From NCBI RefSeq assembly GCF_947581735.1, contig NZ_CANPVT010000008.1:337846-401845 (forward strand): DNA of 64,000 bases, read 5' to 3'. Positions 8,001-15,755 of this stretch are shown here, one piece after another. A program made the translations under genes and the position numbers. Below the pieces are notes generated by a model. The model was not told the origin of the DNA. It saw only the letters and a list, made by a program, of their open reading frames with translations, and did not search any database. How positions within the stretch are numbered: position 1 is the first letter of the stretch; each line of letters starts with the position of its first letter. Origin of the DNA: Candidatus Palauibacter soopunensis. Lineage in GTDB: Bacteria > Gemmatimonadota > Gemmatimonadetes > Palauibacterales > Palauibacteraceae.

Positions 8001-8180
8001 ATGAACGAGAAGAAACAGAAGATGGCGGAGACGCTTGACGTGCAGGCGGCGAACCCGCGCTACAATGGTGCGAATATGAGCGATGTGGCTCGTGCGTTAT
8101 TCATGCCGCGCAATCCCGAAGCTCGCGCAACGTTGAAGAAAATTTGGGCCGATGCAGAGCGCATCAAGACACGTATATAA
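8001..8180 (+). CDS. 59-residue passenger protein, unknown function
   Basis: The ATG at 8001 follows the 35-residue peptide by 18 bases, with a weak GGATGG upstream; a TTG at 7989 is an alternative start. The product is charged and soluble (MNEKKQKMAETL... NPRYNGANMSDVARALFMPRNP... KIWADAERIKTRI). The NPRYxGAxMxDVARALF segment has the look of a conserved motif, but I cannot assign a family. The stop codon lies within the right inverted repeat. Confidence 0.55.
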   Translation: MNEKKQKMAETLDVQAANPRYNGANMSDVARALFMPRNPEARATLKKIWADAERIKTRI

Positions 8181-8185
8181 GCCCC
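8164..8185 (-). repeat. Right terminal inverted repeat of the IS
   Basis: This is an exact inverted copy of 5952-5973. The stop codon (TAA, 8178-8180) of the last passenger gene lies inside it, so coding sequence runs right into the element's end. Confidence 0.93.
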
Positions 8186-8193
8186 CTTGGATG
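8186..8193. repeat. Target-site duplication, right copy (CTTGGATG)
   Basis: Second exact copy of the 8-base target, adjoining the right inverted repeat. The 8-base length matches the IS1595 family. Confidence 0.92.
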
Positions 8194-8795
8194 TGCCGGC
8201 GGTGATGTCCAACTGCTCGGCGATCTCGCGGTGCTTGTATCCCTCGACGTCGTGCAGGACGAAGACCTCGCGCGCCCCGTCCGGGAGCTGTTCGAGAGCG
8301 ACCTCGAAGTCGAGGCGGATCTCGATGCTGTCGTGCCGCGCCCGGGCCGCCGCCAGCGGGATTTCGTTTGCCATCTCCCGCTCCCTCTGCAGTTTCAGGG
8401 CTCGCAGGCGGCTGCACAGGAGGTTCACCGCCAGCCGGTACAGCCACGAACTGAAGGCCGATTCGCCGCGGAACGTCCCGAGCTTCTCCCACGCCCTCAC
8501 GAACACATCCTGCGTGAGTTCGTCCGCCCGTTCGCTCCCGGCCATTCGGCACGCGAGCCCATAAACCCGCGGCACGTGGGCGCGGTAGAGGCGCTCGAAC
8601 GCCTCGGCATCCCCGAACGTCGCCGCCCGCACGTCCGCCTCGACGCCGGCGGAAAGCTGCCCCTCCGCCTGCGCGTCCGGCCCGTGCTCCCGCGATTTTC
8701 CGTTCGGTTCGATCACGTCCTGGTCCGCGTTCCTGTTTCGATCTTGAGACGCGCCCTGTGTCCGAAAGGTTGGAGTGCCGCCACGCGTGTGCGCA

Positions 8796-9680
8796 TCAGG
8801 GGTGGCCATCGGCGATGTCCGACCGAGGTTCCAGCCGAAGCGAGATGACGCCGGCGAGGATGAGCGCGGCGCCGAGCCACTGCCCGGCCGAGAGGCGGTC
8901 GCCGAGCACGGCGGCAGCGAGCACGAGGGTGACGGCGGGCTCCATGGTGGCGGCGGTCGCCGCCCGGCCCGGGCCGATCCACTGGATCCCGATGAGGAAC
9001 GCCGTGATGGGGACGGCGGTCGAGAAGAGGCCGATCGCGCCCAGGAGGAGCAGCGGTGCAGGCGCGAGCGGCACGCCGATGCCCCCCGTGGCCAGCCCGG
9101 CTGCCGAGATCGCGATTGCGGTGGACGTCAGCGCCGTGGCCGTGGCGGAGATGGGCGGCAACTCGGCGAAGACCCCGTGGCTCCTCACGATCCACAGGGC
9201 CAGGAACACGACCGCGAGCACGATGAGTCCCACGCCCAGCGGATCGCCCCCTCCGAATCCGGTGCCGACGGTCAGCGCGCACCCGGCGGTCGTGAGCGCC
9301 AGCGCAGCGATGCGGCGCGGAGTCAGCCGTTCGCCGACCCAGAACCGCGCCAGGAGCACGGTCATCGCCGGATAGCTGAACAGGACGAGCGTCGCGACCG
9401 AGGCCGGCAGGCGGTCGAGCCCCAGCATGTAGCACACCGAGTTGAATGCGTAGAGCAGGCCGAGCAGGACGAGGCCGGTCCATCGCCCACGCGGCGGCCG
9501 GGGCCGCCCGGTGGAGACCACGAAGATCCACAGCAACCCGCTCCCGAGCAGGAAGCGCCAGGCCAGCAGCGGCAGCACCTCGATGCCCTCCGCGAGCGCG
9601 AGCTTGGCGAAGATCGGCAGAGCCCCGTACCCGAGGGAGGCAAGGAATACGACGAGGAGGCCCCGAGTGATCTTGCGCAT
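8796..9680 (-). CDS. EamA/DMT-family transporter
   Basis: The 294-residue protein has about ten hydrophobic segments in two homologous halves, the pattern of EamA (drug/metabolite transporter) permeases. Typical features are LLAWRFLLGSGLL near the start and the ending ATMEPAVTLVLAAAVLGDRLSAGQWLGAALILAGV. The start is the ATG at 9680, because upstream codons lack hydrophobic character and overlap the divergent gene's promoter region. Substrate is unknown; family members export amino acids, nucleosides or sugars. The gene ends 14 bases inside the sigma gene start. Confidence 0.88.
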   Translation of the reverse strand: MRKITRGLLVVFLASLGYGALPIFAKLALAEGIEVLPLLAWRFLLGSGLLWIFVVSTGRPRPPRGRWTGLVLLGLLYAFNSVCYMLGLDRLPASVATLVLFSYPAMTVLLARFWVGERLTPRRIAALALTTAGCALTVGTGFGGGDPLGVGLIVLAVVFLALWIVRSHGVFAELPPISATATALTSTAIAISAAGLATGGIGVPLAPAPLLLLGAIGLFSTAVPITAFLIGIQWIGPGRAATAATMEPAVTLVLAAAVLGDRLSAGQWLGAALILAGVISLRLEPRSDIADGHP

Positions 9681-9792
9681 GGCCGAATCTCGCTTCGCCA
9701 ACCGCGAGTCGCCACTTTCAGAGCCCGGGCGACGCCCCGGACGGCCCACCGGACGACGCGCCGGACGGCTCAGGACGGAAGGGAGAAGAGTC

Positions 9793-10662
9793 ATGGCGAT
9801 TTCGGAGCTTTCGCGCGCGGCGGCCACCGCCCTCATCGGGTGCGCGGCGGCGGCCTGTTCGGTGTGGGTGGAGACGCCCGGCGACACGCCGGTCGCCTCG
9901 GAGGACGCGGGCGGCGAAGCTCCGGGACCGCTCGACCTCGAGGGCTACAGCCTCGTCGACCTCAGCCACGCCTTCAGCGGCGAGACGGTGTACTGGCCGA
10001 CGGACACCGCGGGGTTCACGCTGGACGAGCTGGCGTTCGGCGTGACCGAGGCCGGCTACTTCTACTCCGCCTATTCCCTGGCGACGGCCGAGCACGGCGG
10101 CACGCACATCGATGCTCCCATCCATTTCCTCGAGGGAGGGCCCGATGTCGCGTTGATCCCGCTCAGGCGGCTCATTGGCCCGGCCGTCGTGATCGACATG
10201 ACCGCGCAGGCGGCCGAGGATGCCGATTATCGACTGACCGTGGCCGATGTGGAGGCGCACGAGGCGGAGCACGGTCCGATCGAACCCGGGAGCCTCGTTC
10301 TCCTTCGAACCGGATGGAGCACGCGCTGGCCCGACCCCCTCTCCTACCTCGGCGACGACACGCCCGGGGATGCCTCGCAACTCCACTTCCCGAGCTACGG
10401 CGAGGCCGCCGCGCGCCTCCTCGTCGAGGAGCGCGGCGCCGCGGCTCTCGGAGCCGATGTGGCTTCCATCGACTACGGGGCCTCCACCGATTTCGTCGTA
10501 CATCGAATCGTCGCTGCGGCGAACGCGCCCGGTCTCGAGAATCTCACGAACCTCGATCTCCTTCCGGCCCGCGGCGCGACCGTCATCGCCCTGCCGATGA
10601 AGATCGCGGGTGGATCGGGCGGCCCCCTTCGCGCGATCGCGCTCGTGCCGTCTTCGAATTGA
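9793..10662 (+). CDS. Cyclase-family (kynurenine formamidase-like) lipoprotein
   Basis: The 289-residue protein belongs to the metal-dependent cyclase family PF04199. The motif HGGTHIDAPIHF (about residues 108-119) supplies metal-binding His and Asp, and YSLVDLSHAFSGETVYWP is the usual N-terminal strand. It begins with a hydrophobic signal and a lipobox-like ACS (Cys22) or GCA (Cys17), so it is probably exported, unlike cytosolic kynurenine formamidase. The ATG at 9793 follows GGGAGAAGAG. It is divergent from the EamA gene across a 112-base gap and precedes gamma-glutamyltransferase by 88 bases. Substrate uncertain: aryl formamide or another amide or ester. Confidence 0.82.
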   Translation: MAISELSRAAATALIGCAAAACSVWVETPGDTPVASEDAGGEAPGPLDLEGYSLVDLSHAFSGETVYWPTDTAGFTLDELAFGVTEAGYFYSAYSLATAEHGGTHIDAPIHFLEGGPDVALIPLRRLIGPAVVIDMTAQAAEDADYRLTVADVEAHEAEHGPIEPGSLVLLRTGWSTRWPDPLSYLGDDTPGDASQLHFPSYGEAAARLLVEERGAAALGADVASIDYGASTDFVVHRIVAAANAPGLENLTNLDLLPARGATVIALPMKIAGGSGGPLRAIALVPSSN

Positions 10663-10750
10663 TCGCCCGCTCTTTCCGGCCGCGCGCAGTCACCCGACAT
10701 TGCGCGCGACTACGCGACATTGCCCGCGAAACCCGTAGAGGAGGCCACTG

Positions 10751-12487
10751 ATGCCCGGGAAGTACGCGTCTGCCGTCCGCACCCTCGTTCTGTGTGTGTC
10801 CAGCACCATGGTCGTCCTCGCGCCGCTCGCCGCCCAGTCCGGCCGCATGGCGGCACCGTCGCGGGGAGGCATGGTCGTCAGCAGCCACTACCTCGCCTCG
10901 GAGGCGGGCCGGGAGATCCTGAACAAGGGCGGCAACGCGGTCGACGCTGCGGTGGCCACCGCCTTTGCCCTGGCCGTGACGCTGCCCTCGGCCGGCAACG
11001 TGGGGGGCGGCGGGTTCCTCGTTTATCACGGGGCGGACGGGGAAGTGACGACGTTCAATTTCCGCGAGAAGGCGGCGCTCGCGGCGACGGAGCGCATGTA
11101 CCTGGGACCGGACGGCGAAGTCCGGGACAACTCGAACCACATCGGCCTGCTCGCCATCGGCGTGCCCGGCACCGTGGCCGGGATGTGGAAGGCGCACCAG
11201 CGCCTGGGCCGACTGCCGTGGGCGGATCTCGTCGAGCCGGCGATCCGACTGGCCGAGGACGGCATGCCCTCGACGTGGGCGATGCAGAACTGGCTCCGCT
11301 CCCTGCCCGGCCGGGCAGGACCGCTCTATGACGCGACCCGCGAGGCCTTCCTCAAGGATGGCGTTCGCATGTACGAGCCGGGGGAGACCTTCCGGCAGCC
11401 GGACCTCGCCGAGACGCTGCGCCGCATCCAGAGCGACGGGCACGACGGCTTCTACCGCGGCAAGACCGCGCAGTTGCTCGCTGATTTCATGGCCGAGCAC
11501 GGCGGCCTGATCACGGAGGAAGACCTGGCCCGCTACGAGGCGGACGAGTTGACCCCGATCCACGGCACGTACCGCGGCTACGACGTCTATTCGATGCCGC
11601 CGCCGAGTTCGGGCGGTACGGGGCTCGTGGAGATGCTCAATATCCTCGAGGGATACGACCTCGCGGAGCTCGGACACAACTCGGCGCTCTACCTGCATCT
11701 GCTCACCGAAGCGATGCGGCGCTCGTACGCGGACCGGGCGCTCCATCTCGGAGACCCGAAGTTCAATCCCGACATGCCGATCGACCGTCTGACCTCCAAG
11801 GAGTACGCCGGTCGCCTTAGGGCCAGCATCGACATGGAGAGGGCTTCCAGGAGCGATTCGGCGGCCTTCAACGGAGCCTTCCTCCAGGAGAGCGAGGAGA
11901 CGACCCACTACTCCGTCGTCGACTCCGAGGGGAACGCGGTCGCGGTCACCTACACGCTGGAGTTCGGCTACGGGTCCAGCATCGTCGTCCCCGGCGCCGG
12001 TTTTCTGCTGAACAACGAACTTGGCGACTTCAACGCGGTCCCGGGCCGCACGAATTCACGCGGCACGATCGGGACGCCGCCCAATCTCGTGGCGCCCGAG
12101 AAGCAACCGCTGTCCAGCATGACGCCGACGATCGTCGCGCGAGACGGCCGGCCCGTGCTCGCGATCGGGAGCCCGGGGGGGCGGACGATCATCAACACCA
12201 CGCTGCAGGTCGTGCTGAACGTCGTCGACCACGGGATGACCGGGTCGGAGTTCGGCCGGGCCATCGAGTCGCCTCGCATCCACCACCAGTGGCTGCCCGA
12301 CGTGACCTCGCTCGAGGAGTGGGGCTTCTCGCCCGATACGAAGCGCCTCTACGAAGGCATGGGACACGTGACGCGGACCCGGGGCGGGCAGGGGCAGGCG
12401 ATGGGCATCTACATCGACTGGGACACGGGACTCCGTTGGGGCGCCTCCGACAGCCGCGCCTTCGACGGCGGCGCGCGCGGAAACTAG
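10751..12487 (+). CDS. ggt: Gamma-glutamyltransferase
   Basis: The 578-residue Ntn-hydrolase is made as a precursor that cleaves itself before the nucleophile Thr384 in EETTHYSVVD. N-terminal motifs include GGNAVDAAVATAFALAVTLP and GNVGGGGFLVYH, and the small-subunit PLSSMTPTIV and GSPGGRTI loops that bind the glutamyl group are present. A signal peptide (to about LAAQS) places it in the periplasm, where such enzymes hydrolyse glutathione and gamma-glutamyl peptides. Length fits the family. Its TAG stop shares the CTAG tetranucleotide with the stop of the convergent membrane-protein gene. Confidence 0.93.
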   Translation: MPGKYASAVRTLVLCVSSTMVVLAPLAAQSGRMAAPSRGGMVVSSHYLASEAGREILNKGGNAVDAAVATAFALAVTLPSAGNVGGGGFLVYHGADGEVTTFNFREKAALAATERMYLGPDGEVRDNSNHIGLLAIGVPGTVAGMWKAHQRLGRLPWADLVEPAIRLAEDGMPSTWAMQNWLRSLPGRAGPLYDATREAFLKDGVRMYEPGETFRQPDLAETLRRIQSDGHDGFYRGKTAQLLADFMAEHGGLITEEDLARYEADELTPIHGTYRGYDVYSMPPPSSGGTGLVEMLNILEGYDLAELGHNSALYLHLLTEAMRRSYADRALHLGDPKFNPDMPIDRLTSKEYAGRLRASIDMERASRSDSAAFNGAFLQESEETTHYSVVDSEGNAVAVTYTLEFGYGSSIVVPGAGFLLNNELGDFNAVPGRTNSRGTIGTPPNLVAPEKQPLSSMTPTIVARDGRPVLAIGSPGGRTIINTTLQVVLNVVDHGMTGSEFGRAIESPRIHHQWLPDVTSLEEWGFSPDTKRLYEGMGHVTRTRGGQGQAMGIYIDWDTGLRWGASDSRAFDGGARGN

Positions 12488-13245
12488 CGCCGGGACACGA
12501 CCTGGCCGGGAGCCGCGCGGCGTGCGGCGGACCTGAACTTCCGCCGGTAGCGTCGCGTCCAGATGACGATGGCCGGGACGCCGATCGCGGTTGGGAGCAG
12601 CCACGGCACGAGGGCGAACGGTCCCGCGATCGCGTAGTCCCACAGGCGTGGCGCGCCGAAGACGGCGAACGCGGTGTGAAACGCGATGCCGCCCGCCAGC
12701 ATCGACGCCATGTGGCTGTAGAACCAGCCCATGGGCTCCTGGCCGGGCTTCCTCATGAGTCGCAGCATGCGCGACCCCGTGAGGAGGCCGATCGGACTCA
12801 ACCCCAGCAGGATCGGCGAGATATTGGACCACAGCCCGAGCGCGAACGCGATGACGGTGACGCTCCCCGCGATGGATGCCCAGGCGAGGACTTCGTGGAA
12901 CGGCGTCCGCAGCGTTTCCGGCACCCGTCGTGTGGCGACGGCCCTCATCGCCTGGCGCACCGCCGCGAACGTCGTCACGCCGAGGTAGCCGAGAAACAGG
13001 GGGAGGCCGTAGAGGTCGGGTCGTTCCGCCACGCCGATACCCTGACTCAGATGGGACGCGAACCGTCCCGCCGCCAGAACGACCGCCGACAGCGTCACGA
13101 CGTAGGCGCACCAGGTGTAGACGAGCCCCGCCCGCACGTGCGCCCGGCCGCCCTTGCGGGCGAACACCGGAATCCAGAACGCGACGAGGCCGACGAAGCC
13201 GGCCGCCACGTGTATCCGGAGGAGGGCTTCGAGTAGCGGGATCAC
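12484..13245 (-). CDS. Multi-pass membrane protein, unknown function
   Basis: The 253-residue product has about seven hydrophobic segments and begins VIPLLEALLRIHVAAGFVGLVAFWIPVFARKGGRAHVRAGLVYTW. The GTG at 13245 overlaps the padR stop (GTGA), showing translational coupling. His residues in the first helix (RIHVAAG) and after the second (RAHVRAG) recall DUF2306-like or heme-binding membrane families, but I cannot assign one firmly. Being coupled to a PadR gene it is probably the regulator's target. It ends by sharing CTAG with the convergent ggt gene. Confidence 0.7.
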   Translation of the reverse strand: MIPLLEALLRIHVAAGFVGLVAFWIPVFARKGGRAHVRAGLVYTWCAYVVTLSAVVLAAGRFASHLSQGIGVAERPDLYGLPLFLGYLGVTTFAAVRQAMRAVATRRVPETLRTPFHEVLAWASIAGSVTVIAFALGLWSNISPILLGLSPIGLLTGSRMLRLMRKPGQEPMGWFYSHMASMLAGGIAFHTAFAVFGAPRLWDYAIAGPFALVPWLLPTAIGVPAIVIWTRRYRRKFRSAARRAAPGQVVSRR

Positions 13246-13817
13246 GGCGCGGGTTCCGGCGGGGAGGCGAGCCGCCGGTCGATGGCCGCCAGCGTCAGGT
13301 CGCACCAGGTCACCTTCGCACCGATGGAATCGATGCCCATGCGCAGCGTCGCGAAGCGGTGAAACCCGTCGTCACTGTACCTGTCCGGCTGGTCGCCGTG
13401 GGCAGCGAGGATCCTCCGTTCGATCGTCCGCAGTTCCGCGAGCCGGCCCGCCAGGTGGTCGCGCAGGTCCACCATGAAGGCACGCGTCTCGCGGAGGTCG
13501 TCGGCCGCGCTCATGAAGTAGAGCTGCGCGAGGTAGGCGAACCGTTCGACTCCGACCACCGGCCCGCTGCGCACCCAGCGGCGCAGTTCCGCCCGCCCCT
13601 CCCCGGTCAACGTGTAGACGCGGCGGTCCGGTCCCTTCGGGGAGGGTTCGAGCCGGCTTCGGAGCAGCCCCCGCTCTTCAAGACGCTTGAGGGTGGGGTA
13701 GATCTGGCTGAGTTCGGCTGACCAGAAGTGCGCGACGGTCTCGCTGAAGGCGTCCTTCAGGTCGTACCCGCTCGCCGGCTTCCGCAGCAGGCCGAGAAGG
13801 ATGTGATCGAGGCTCAT
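13242..13817 (-). CDS. PadR-family transcriptional regulator
   Basis: The 191-residue protein has the PadR winged helix at the N-terminus (LDHILLGLLRKPASGYDLKDAF... QIYPTLKRLEERGLLRSR... RRVYTLTGEGRAELRRW) and a PadR C-terminal helical domain (about 95-180) for dimerisation, the layout of the AphA/Vir-type subfamily. It probably represses its own operon, since palindromic sites cover its promoter. The co-transcribed membrane protein is the likely second target. The inducing ligand is unknown. Confidence 0.9.
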   Translation of the reverse strand: MSLDHILLGLLRKPASGYDLKDAFSETVAHFWSAELSQIYPTLKRLEERGLLRSRLEPSPKGPDRRVYTLTGEGRAELRRWVRSGPVVGVERFAYLAQLYFMSAADDLRETRAFMVDLRDHLAGRLAELRTIERRILAAHGDQPDRYSDDGFHRFATLRMGIDSIGAKVTWCDLTLAAIDRRLASPPEPAP

Positions 13818-13849
13818 GGGGCCGTCCAGGGTACGCTATATCAGTATCG

Positions 13850-13865
13850 ATATAGTATACTATAT
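13850..13865. promoter_or_regulatory. Perfect 16-bp palindromic operator over the padR -10 box
   Basis: ATATAGTATACTATAT is a perfect palindrome in an A/T island within otherwise G/C-rich DNA. It contains the probable -10 box of padR. A second inverted repeat, CTATATC-6-GATATAG, lies at 13836-13855 and overlaps it. Such dyads are typical of PadR binding sites. Confidence 0.7.
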
Positions 13866-13888
13866 AAACTCTGCTATACCACGGTCAA
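13859..13888 (-). promoter_or_regulatory. Sigma-70-type promoter of padR
   Basis: On the minus strand TTGACC (13888-13883) and TATAGT (13864-13859) are separated by 18 bases, close to the sigma-70 consensus. The -10 lies within the 16-bp palindrome, which supports autorepression. Confidence 0.6.
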
Positions 13889-13903
13889 CACCACCCGGAG
13901 AGG

Positions 13904-15595
13904 TCAGCGGGAGGCGCCCTCCCAGCCGGGGCCCCGGACCACGCGCCCGGGCGTGGCGCCCGTCGGCTCCTCCGCCGACAGGACCTGTACGCCGTTCACG
14001 AACACGTCGCGCACGCCCGTTGCAAGCTGGTGCGGATCCTCGAACGTCGCGTGATCCGCGATCGTGGCGGGATCGAAGATCACGACGTCGGCGAAATACC
14101 CGGGCGCGAGACGGCCGCGTCCCTCCAGCCTGAGGTTGGCCGCCGGCAGCGATGTGAGTTTCCGGATGGCCTCCTCCAGCGGGATGATGCCTTCGTCGCG
14201 CACGTACCGGCCGAGGAGCCGGGAGAAGTTGCCGTACGCACGCGGGTGCGTGCTCGAGCGCACGAAGGGCTCCTCCGGGGCGAGCGATCCCGCGTCGGAC
14301 CCGTAGCTCACCCACGGAATCGCGATCTGACGCCGCACGTTGTCCTCGGACATCATGAAGTAGACTGTCCCCACGCGGCTGTCGTCCTGCACGACGAGGT
14401 CCATCGCGGTCTCTTCGATGCCTGTGCCCCGCGACTCCGCCACGTCGGCGAGCGTCCGGCCCGTCAGATACTTGAGGGAATCCTGCCGGAAGCCGACGAG
14501 GAGGGCGCGGTCGGGCGAGCCGGCCGCGAGCAGCAGGTTCTCCCACTCGTCCGTGGGCGTCCGCATCTCCGCCGCGATCCGCTCGCGGGTCTCGGGATCG
14601 CGGAGCCGCTCGATCATCGCCGCGTGCCCGCCCTCGTGGATCCACGGCGGCATCGCCGCATCGAGCCCGGTCGAGCCCGCCGTGTAAGTGTACATGTCGG
14701 CCGTGATCTCGAGTCCCTCCTCGCGGGCCCGCTCCACGCGCTCGATGACCGCGTCCAGCTTCGCCCAGTTGTCGCTTCCGGCGGCCTTCAGATGGTAGAT
14801 CTCCGCCCGCACGCCGGCTTCCCGGGCGATCGCGATCAGTTCGTCCACCGACTCGGTGAGCCGGTTCCCCTCGCTCCGCAGGTGGGAGATATAGCCGCCG
14901 CCGAACTCCCCGGCCGCGCTCGCGAGCGCAATGAGCTCATCGGTGTCCGCGTAGAAGGCCGGCGCGTAGATGAGCGACGATCCGACGCCGACGGCGCCCT
15001 CGCGCATCGCCTCCCGCACGAGGTCCTGCATCCGCCCGAGCTCCTCGGGCGTCGGGGGCCGGTCCTCGTGGCCGATCTCATGCACGCGCACGGTCGTGGC
15101 CCCGACGTAGGAGGCCACGTTGGTCGCGACGCCGCGTTCCACCAGGTGGTCCAGGTACTCGCCGAGCGAAGTCCACAGAACCTCGAAGCGCACATCGCCC
15201 TGGCGGGAGAGCATGTCCGCCTTCATCTCCGGACTCAGCGGTCCCATGGAGTTGCCCTCGCCGAACACCTCGAGCGTGACGCCCTGGCGGATGTCGCTCA
15301 GCGAACGACCGTCGACGATGAGCGATTCGGTCGCCCACGAGAGCATGTTGATGAACCCGGGAGTCGCCGCGAGCCCGACGGCGTCGATCGTCGTGCCGGC
15401 GGAGGCGGAGGCGAAGTCGCCGATGCCCGCGATCGTGTCGCCGGCGATCGCCACATCCGCCACACGTGGCGGGTCTCCGGACCCGTCGTAGACCGTCCCC
15501 CCGCGGATGAGGACATCGTAATCGGGGGCGGGGGCCGAGCAGCCCCACGCAACCGCCGGTGCCATCAGAGCCGCGCGAAACATCTGTCGAATCAC
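13904..15595 (-). CDS. N-acyl-D-amino-acid deacylase-like amidohydrolase lipoprotein, HxH motif missing
   Basis: The 563-residue protein matches D-aminoacylase-type amidohydrolases over its whole length (LIRGGTVYDGSGDPP at the start; RGRLAPGYFADVVIFDP at the end). The GTG at 15595 is preferred to the ATG at 15583 because GGGAGG lies 7 bases upstream; a lipobox follows at Cys19 (AVAWGC). Where the family has GFIDxHxH this protein has GFINMLSW (80-87), so both N-terminal metal ligands are gone, and the usual GxCG segment reads FGEGNSMGP. Later His (GGYISHL, IYHLKAAG) and Asp (SYGSDAGS) residues remain. It may use one metal or a different chemistry; activity on N-acyl-D-amino acids is not assured. 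Confidence 0.82.
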   Translation of the reverse strand: MIRQMFRAALMAPAVAWGCSAPAPDYDVLIRGGTVYDGSGDPPRVADVAIAGDTIAGIGDFASASAGTTIDAVGLAATPGFINMLSWATESLIVDGRSLSDIRQGVTLEVFGEGNSMGPLSPEMKADMLSRQGDVRFEVLWTSLGEYLDHLVERGVATNVASYVGATTVRVHEIGHEDRPPTPEELGRMQDLVREAMREGAVGVGSSLIYAPAFYADTDELIALASAAGEFGGGYISHLRSEGNRLTESVDELIAIAREAGVRAEIYHLKAAGSDNWAKLDAVIERVERAREEGLEITADMYTYTAGSTGLDAAMPPWIHEGGHAAMIERLRDPETRERIAAEMRTPTDEWENLLLAAGSPDRALLVGFRQDSLKYLTGRTLADVAESRGTGIEETAMDLVVQDDSRVGTVYFMMSEDNVRRQIAIPWVSYGSDAGSLAPEEPFVRSSTHPRAYGNFSRLLGRYVRDEGIIPLEEAIRKLTSLPAANLRLEGRGRLAPGYFADVVIFDPATIADHATFEDPHQLATGVRDVFVNGVQVLSAEEPTGATPGRVVRGPGWEGASR

Positions 15596-15755
15596 GAATG
15601 ATCCTCCCGCCAGGAGTGTAGTTGCGGACGTACGGTCCGGCCCGCGAGGTGGGACGGGCGCGACCGGGCGCTTATCTTGCTGCAAACCCACGTACGATAC
15701 CGTCCGCGCGGCCTCGCCGCCCGCGGGCACTGTCTCGGTTTTTGGGAGGACGAGA

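Larger units (their letters stand above)
5952..8185. mobile_element. IS1595-family insertion sequence with passenger genes
   Basis: The 2234-bp element is bounded by perfect 22-bp terminal inverted repeats beginning GGGGCTTATATACGTG and flanked by direct copies of CTTGGATG, the 8-bp duplication expected for the IS1595 family. It carries a transposase plus three small same-strand genes unrelated to transposition: a TM2/winged-helix protein, a 35-residue membrane peptide and a 59-residue protein. Passenger genes are known in several IS1595 subgroups. The element has visibly more A/T and different codon use than its neighbours, which suggests transfer from elsewhere. Identical ends and an intact duplication suggest recent insertion. 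Confidence 0.93.
5893..8809 (-). pseudogene. ECF sigma-70 factor gene split by an IS1595-type insertion
   Basis: The main part (8809 down to 8186) encodes 208 residues with sigma region 2 (DELTQDVFVRAWEKLGTF, FSSWLYRLAVNLL) and region 4 (LPDGAREVFVLHDVEGYKHREIAEQL). It breaks off after AGTSK inside the region 4 recognition helix. The rest, SQLHRARMILRRHLER and stop, lies at 5943-5893 beyond the element. Removing the element and one 8-base target copy joins the two parts in frame into a 224-residue ECF factor. As it stands the protein would read into the element and end in an unrelated tail, so -35 recognition is probably lost. The chosen ATG at 8809 overlaps the end of the EamA gene by 14 bases. 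Its natural partner is the anti-sigma gene just downstream. Confidence 0.9.

Noticed and set aside
8060..8809. A 249-residue open frame read as a complete sigma factor
   Set aside because: Its last 41 residues are element sequence read after the insertion point; the true C-terminus lies at 5893-5943.
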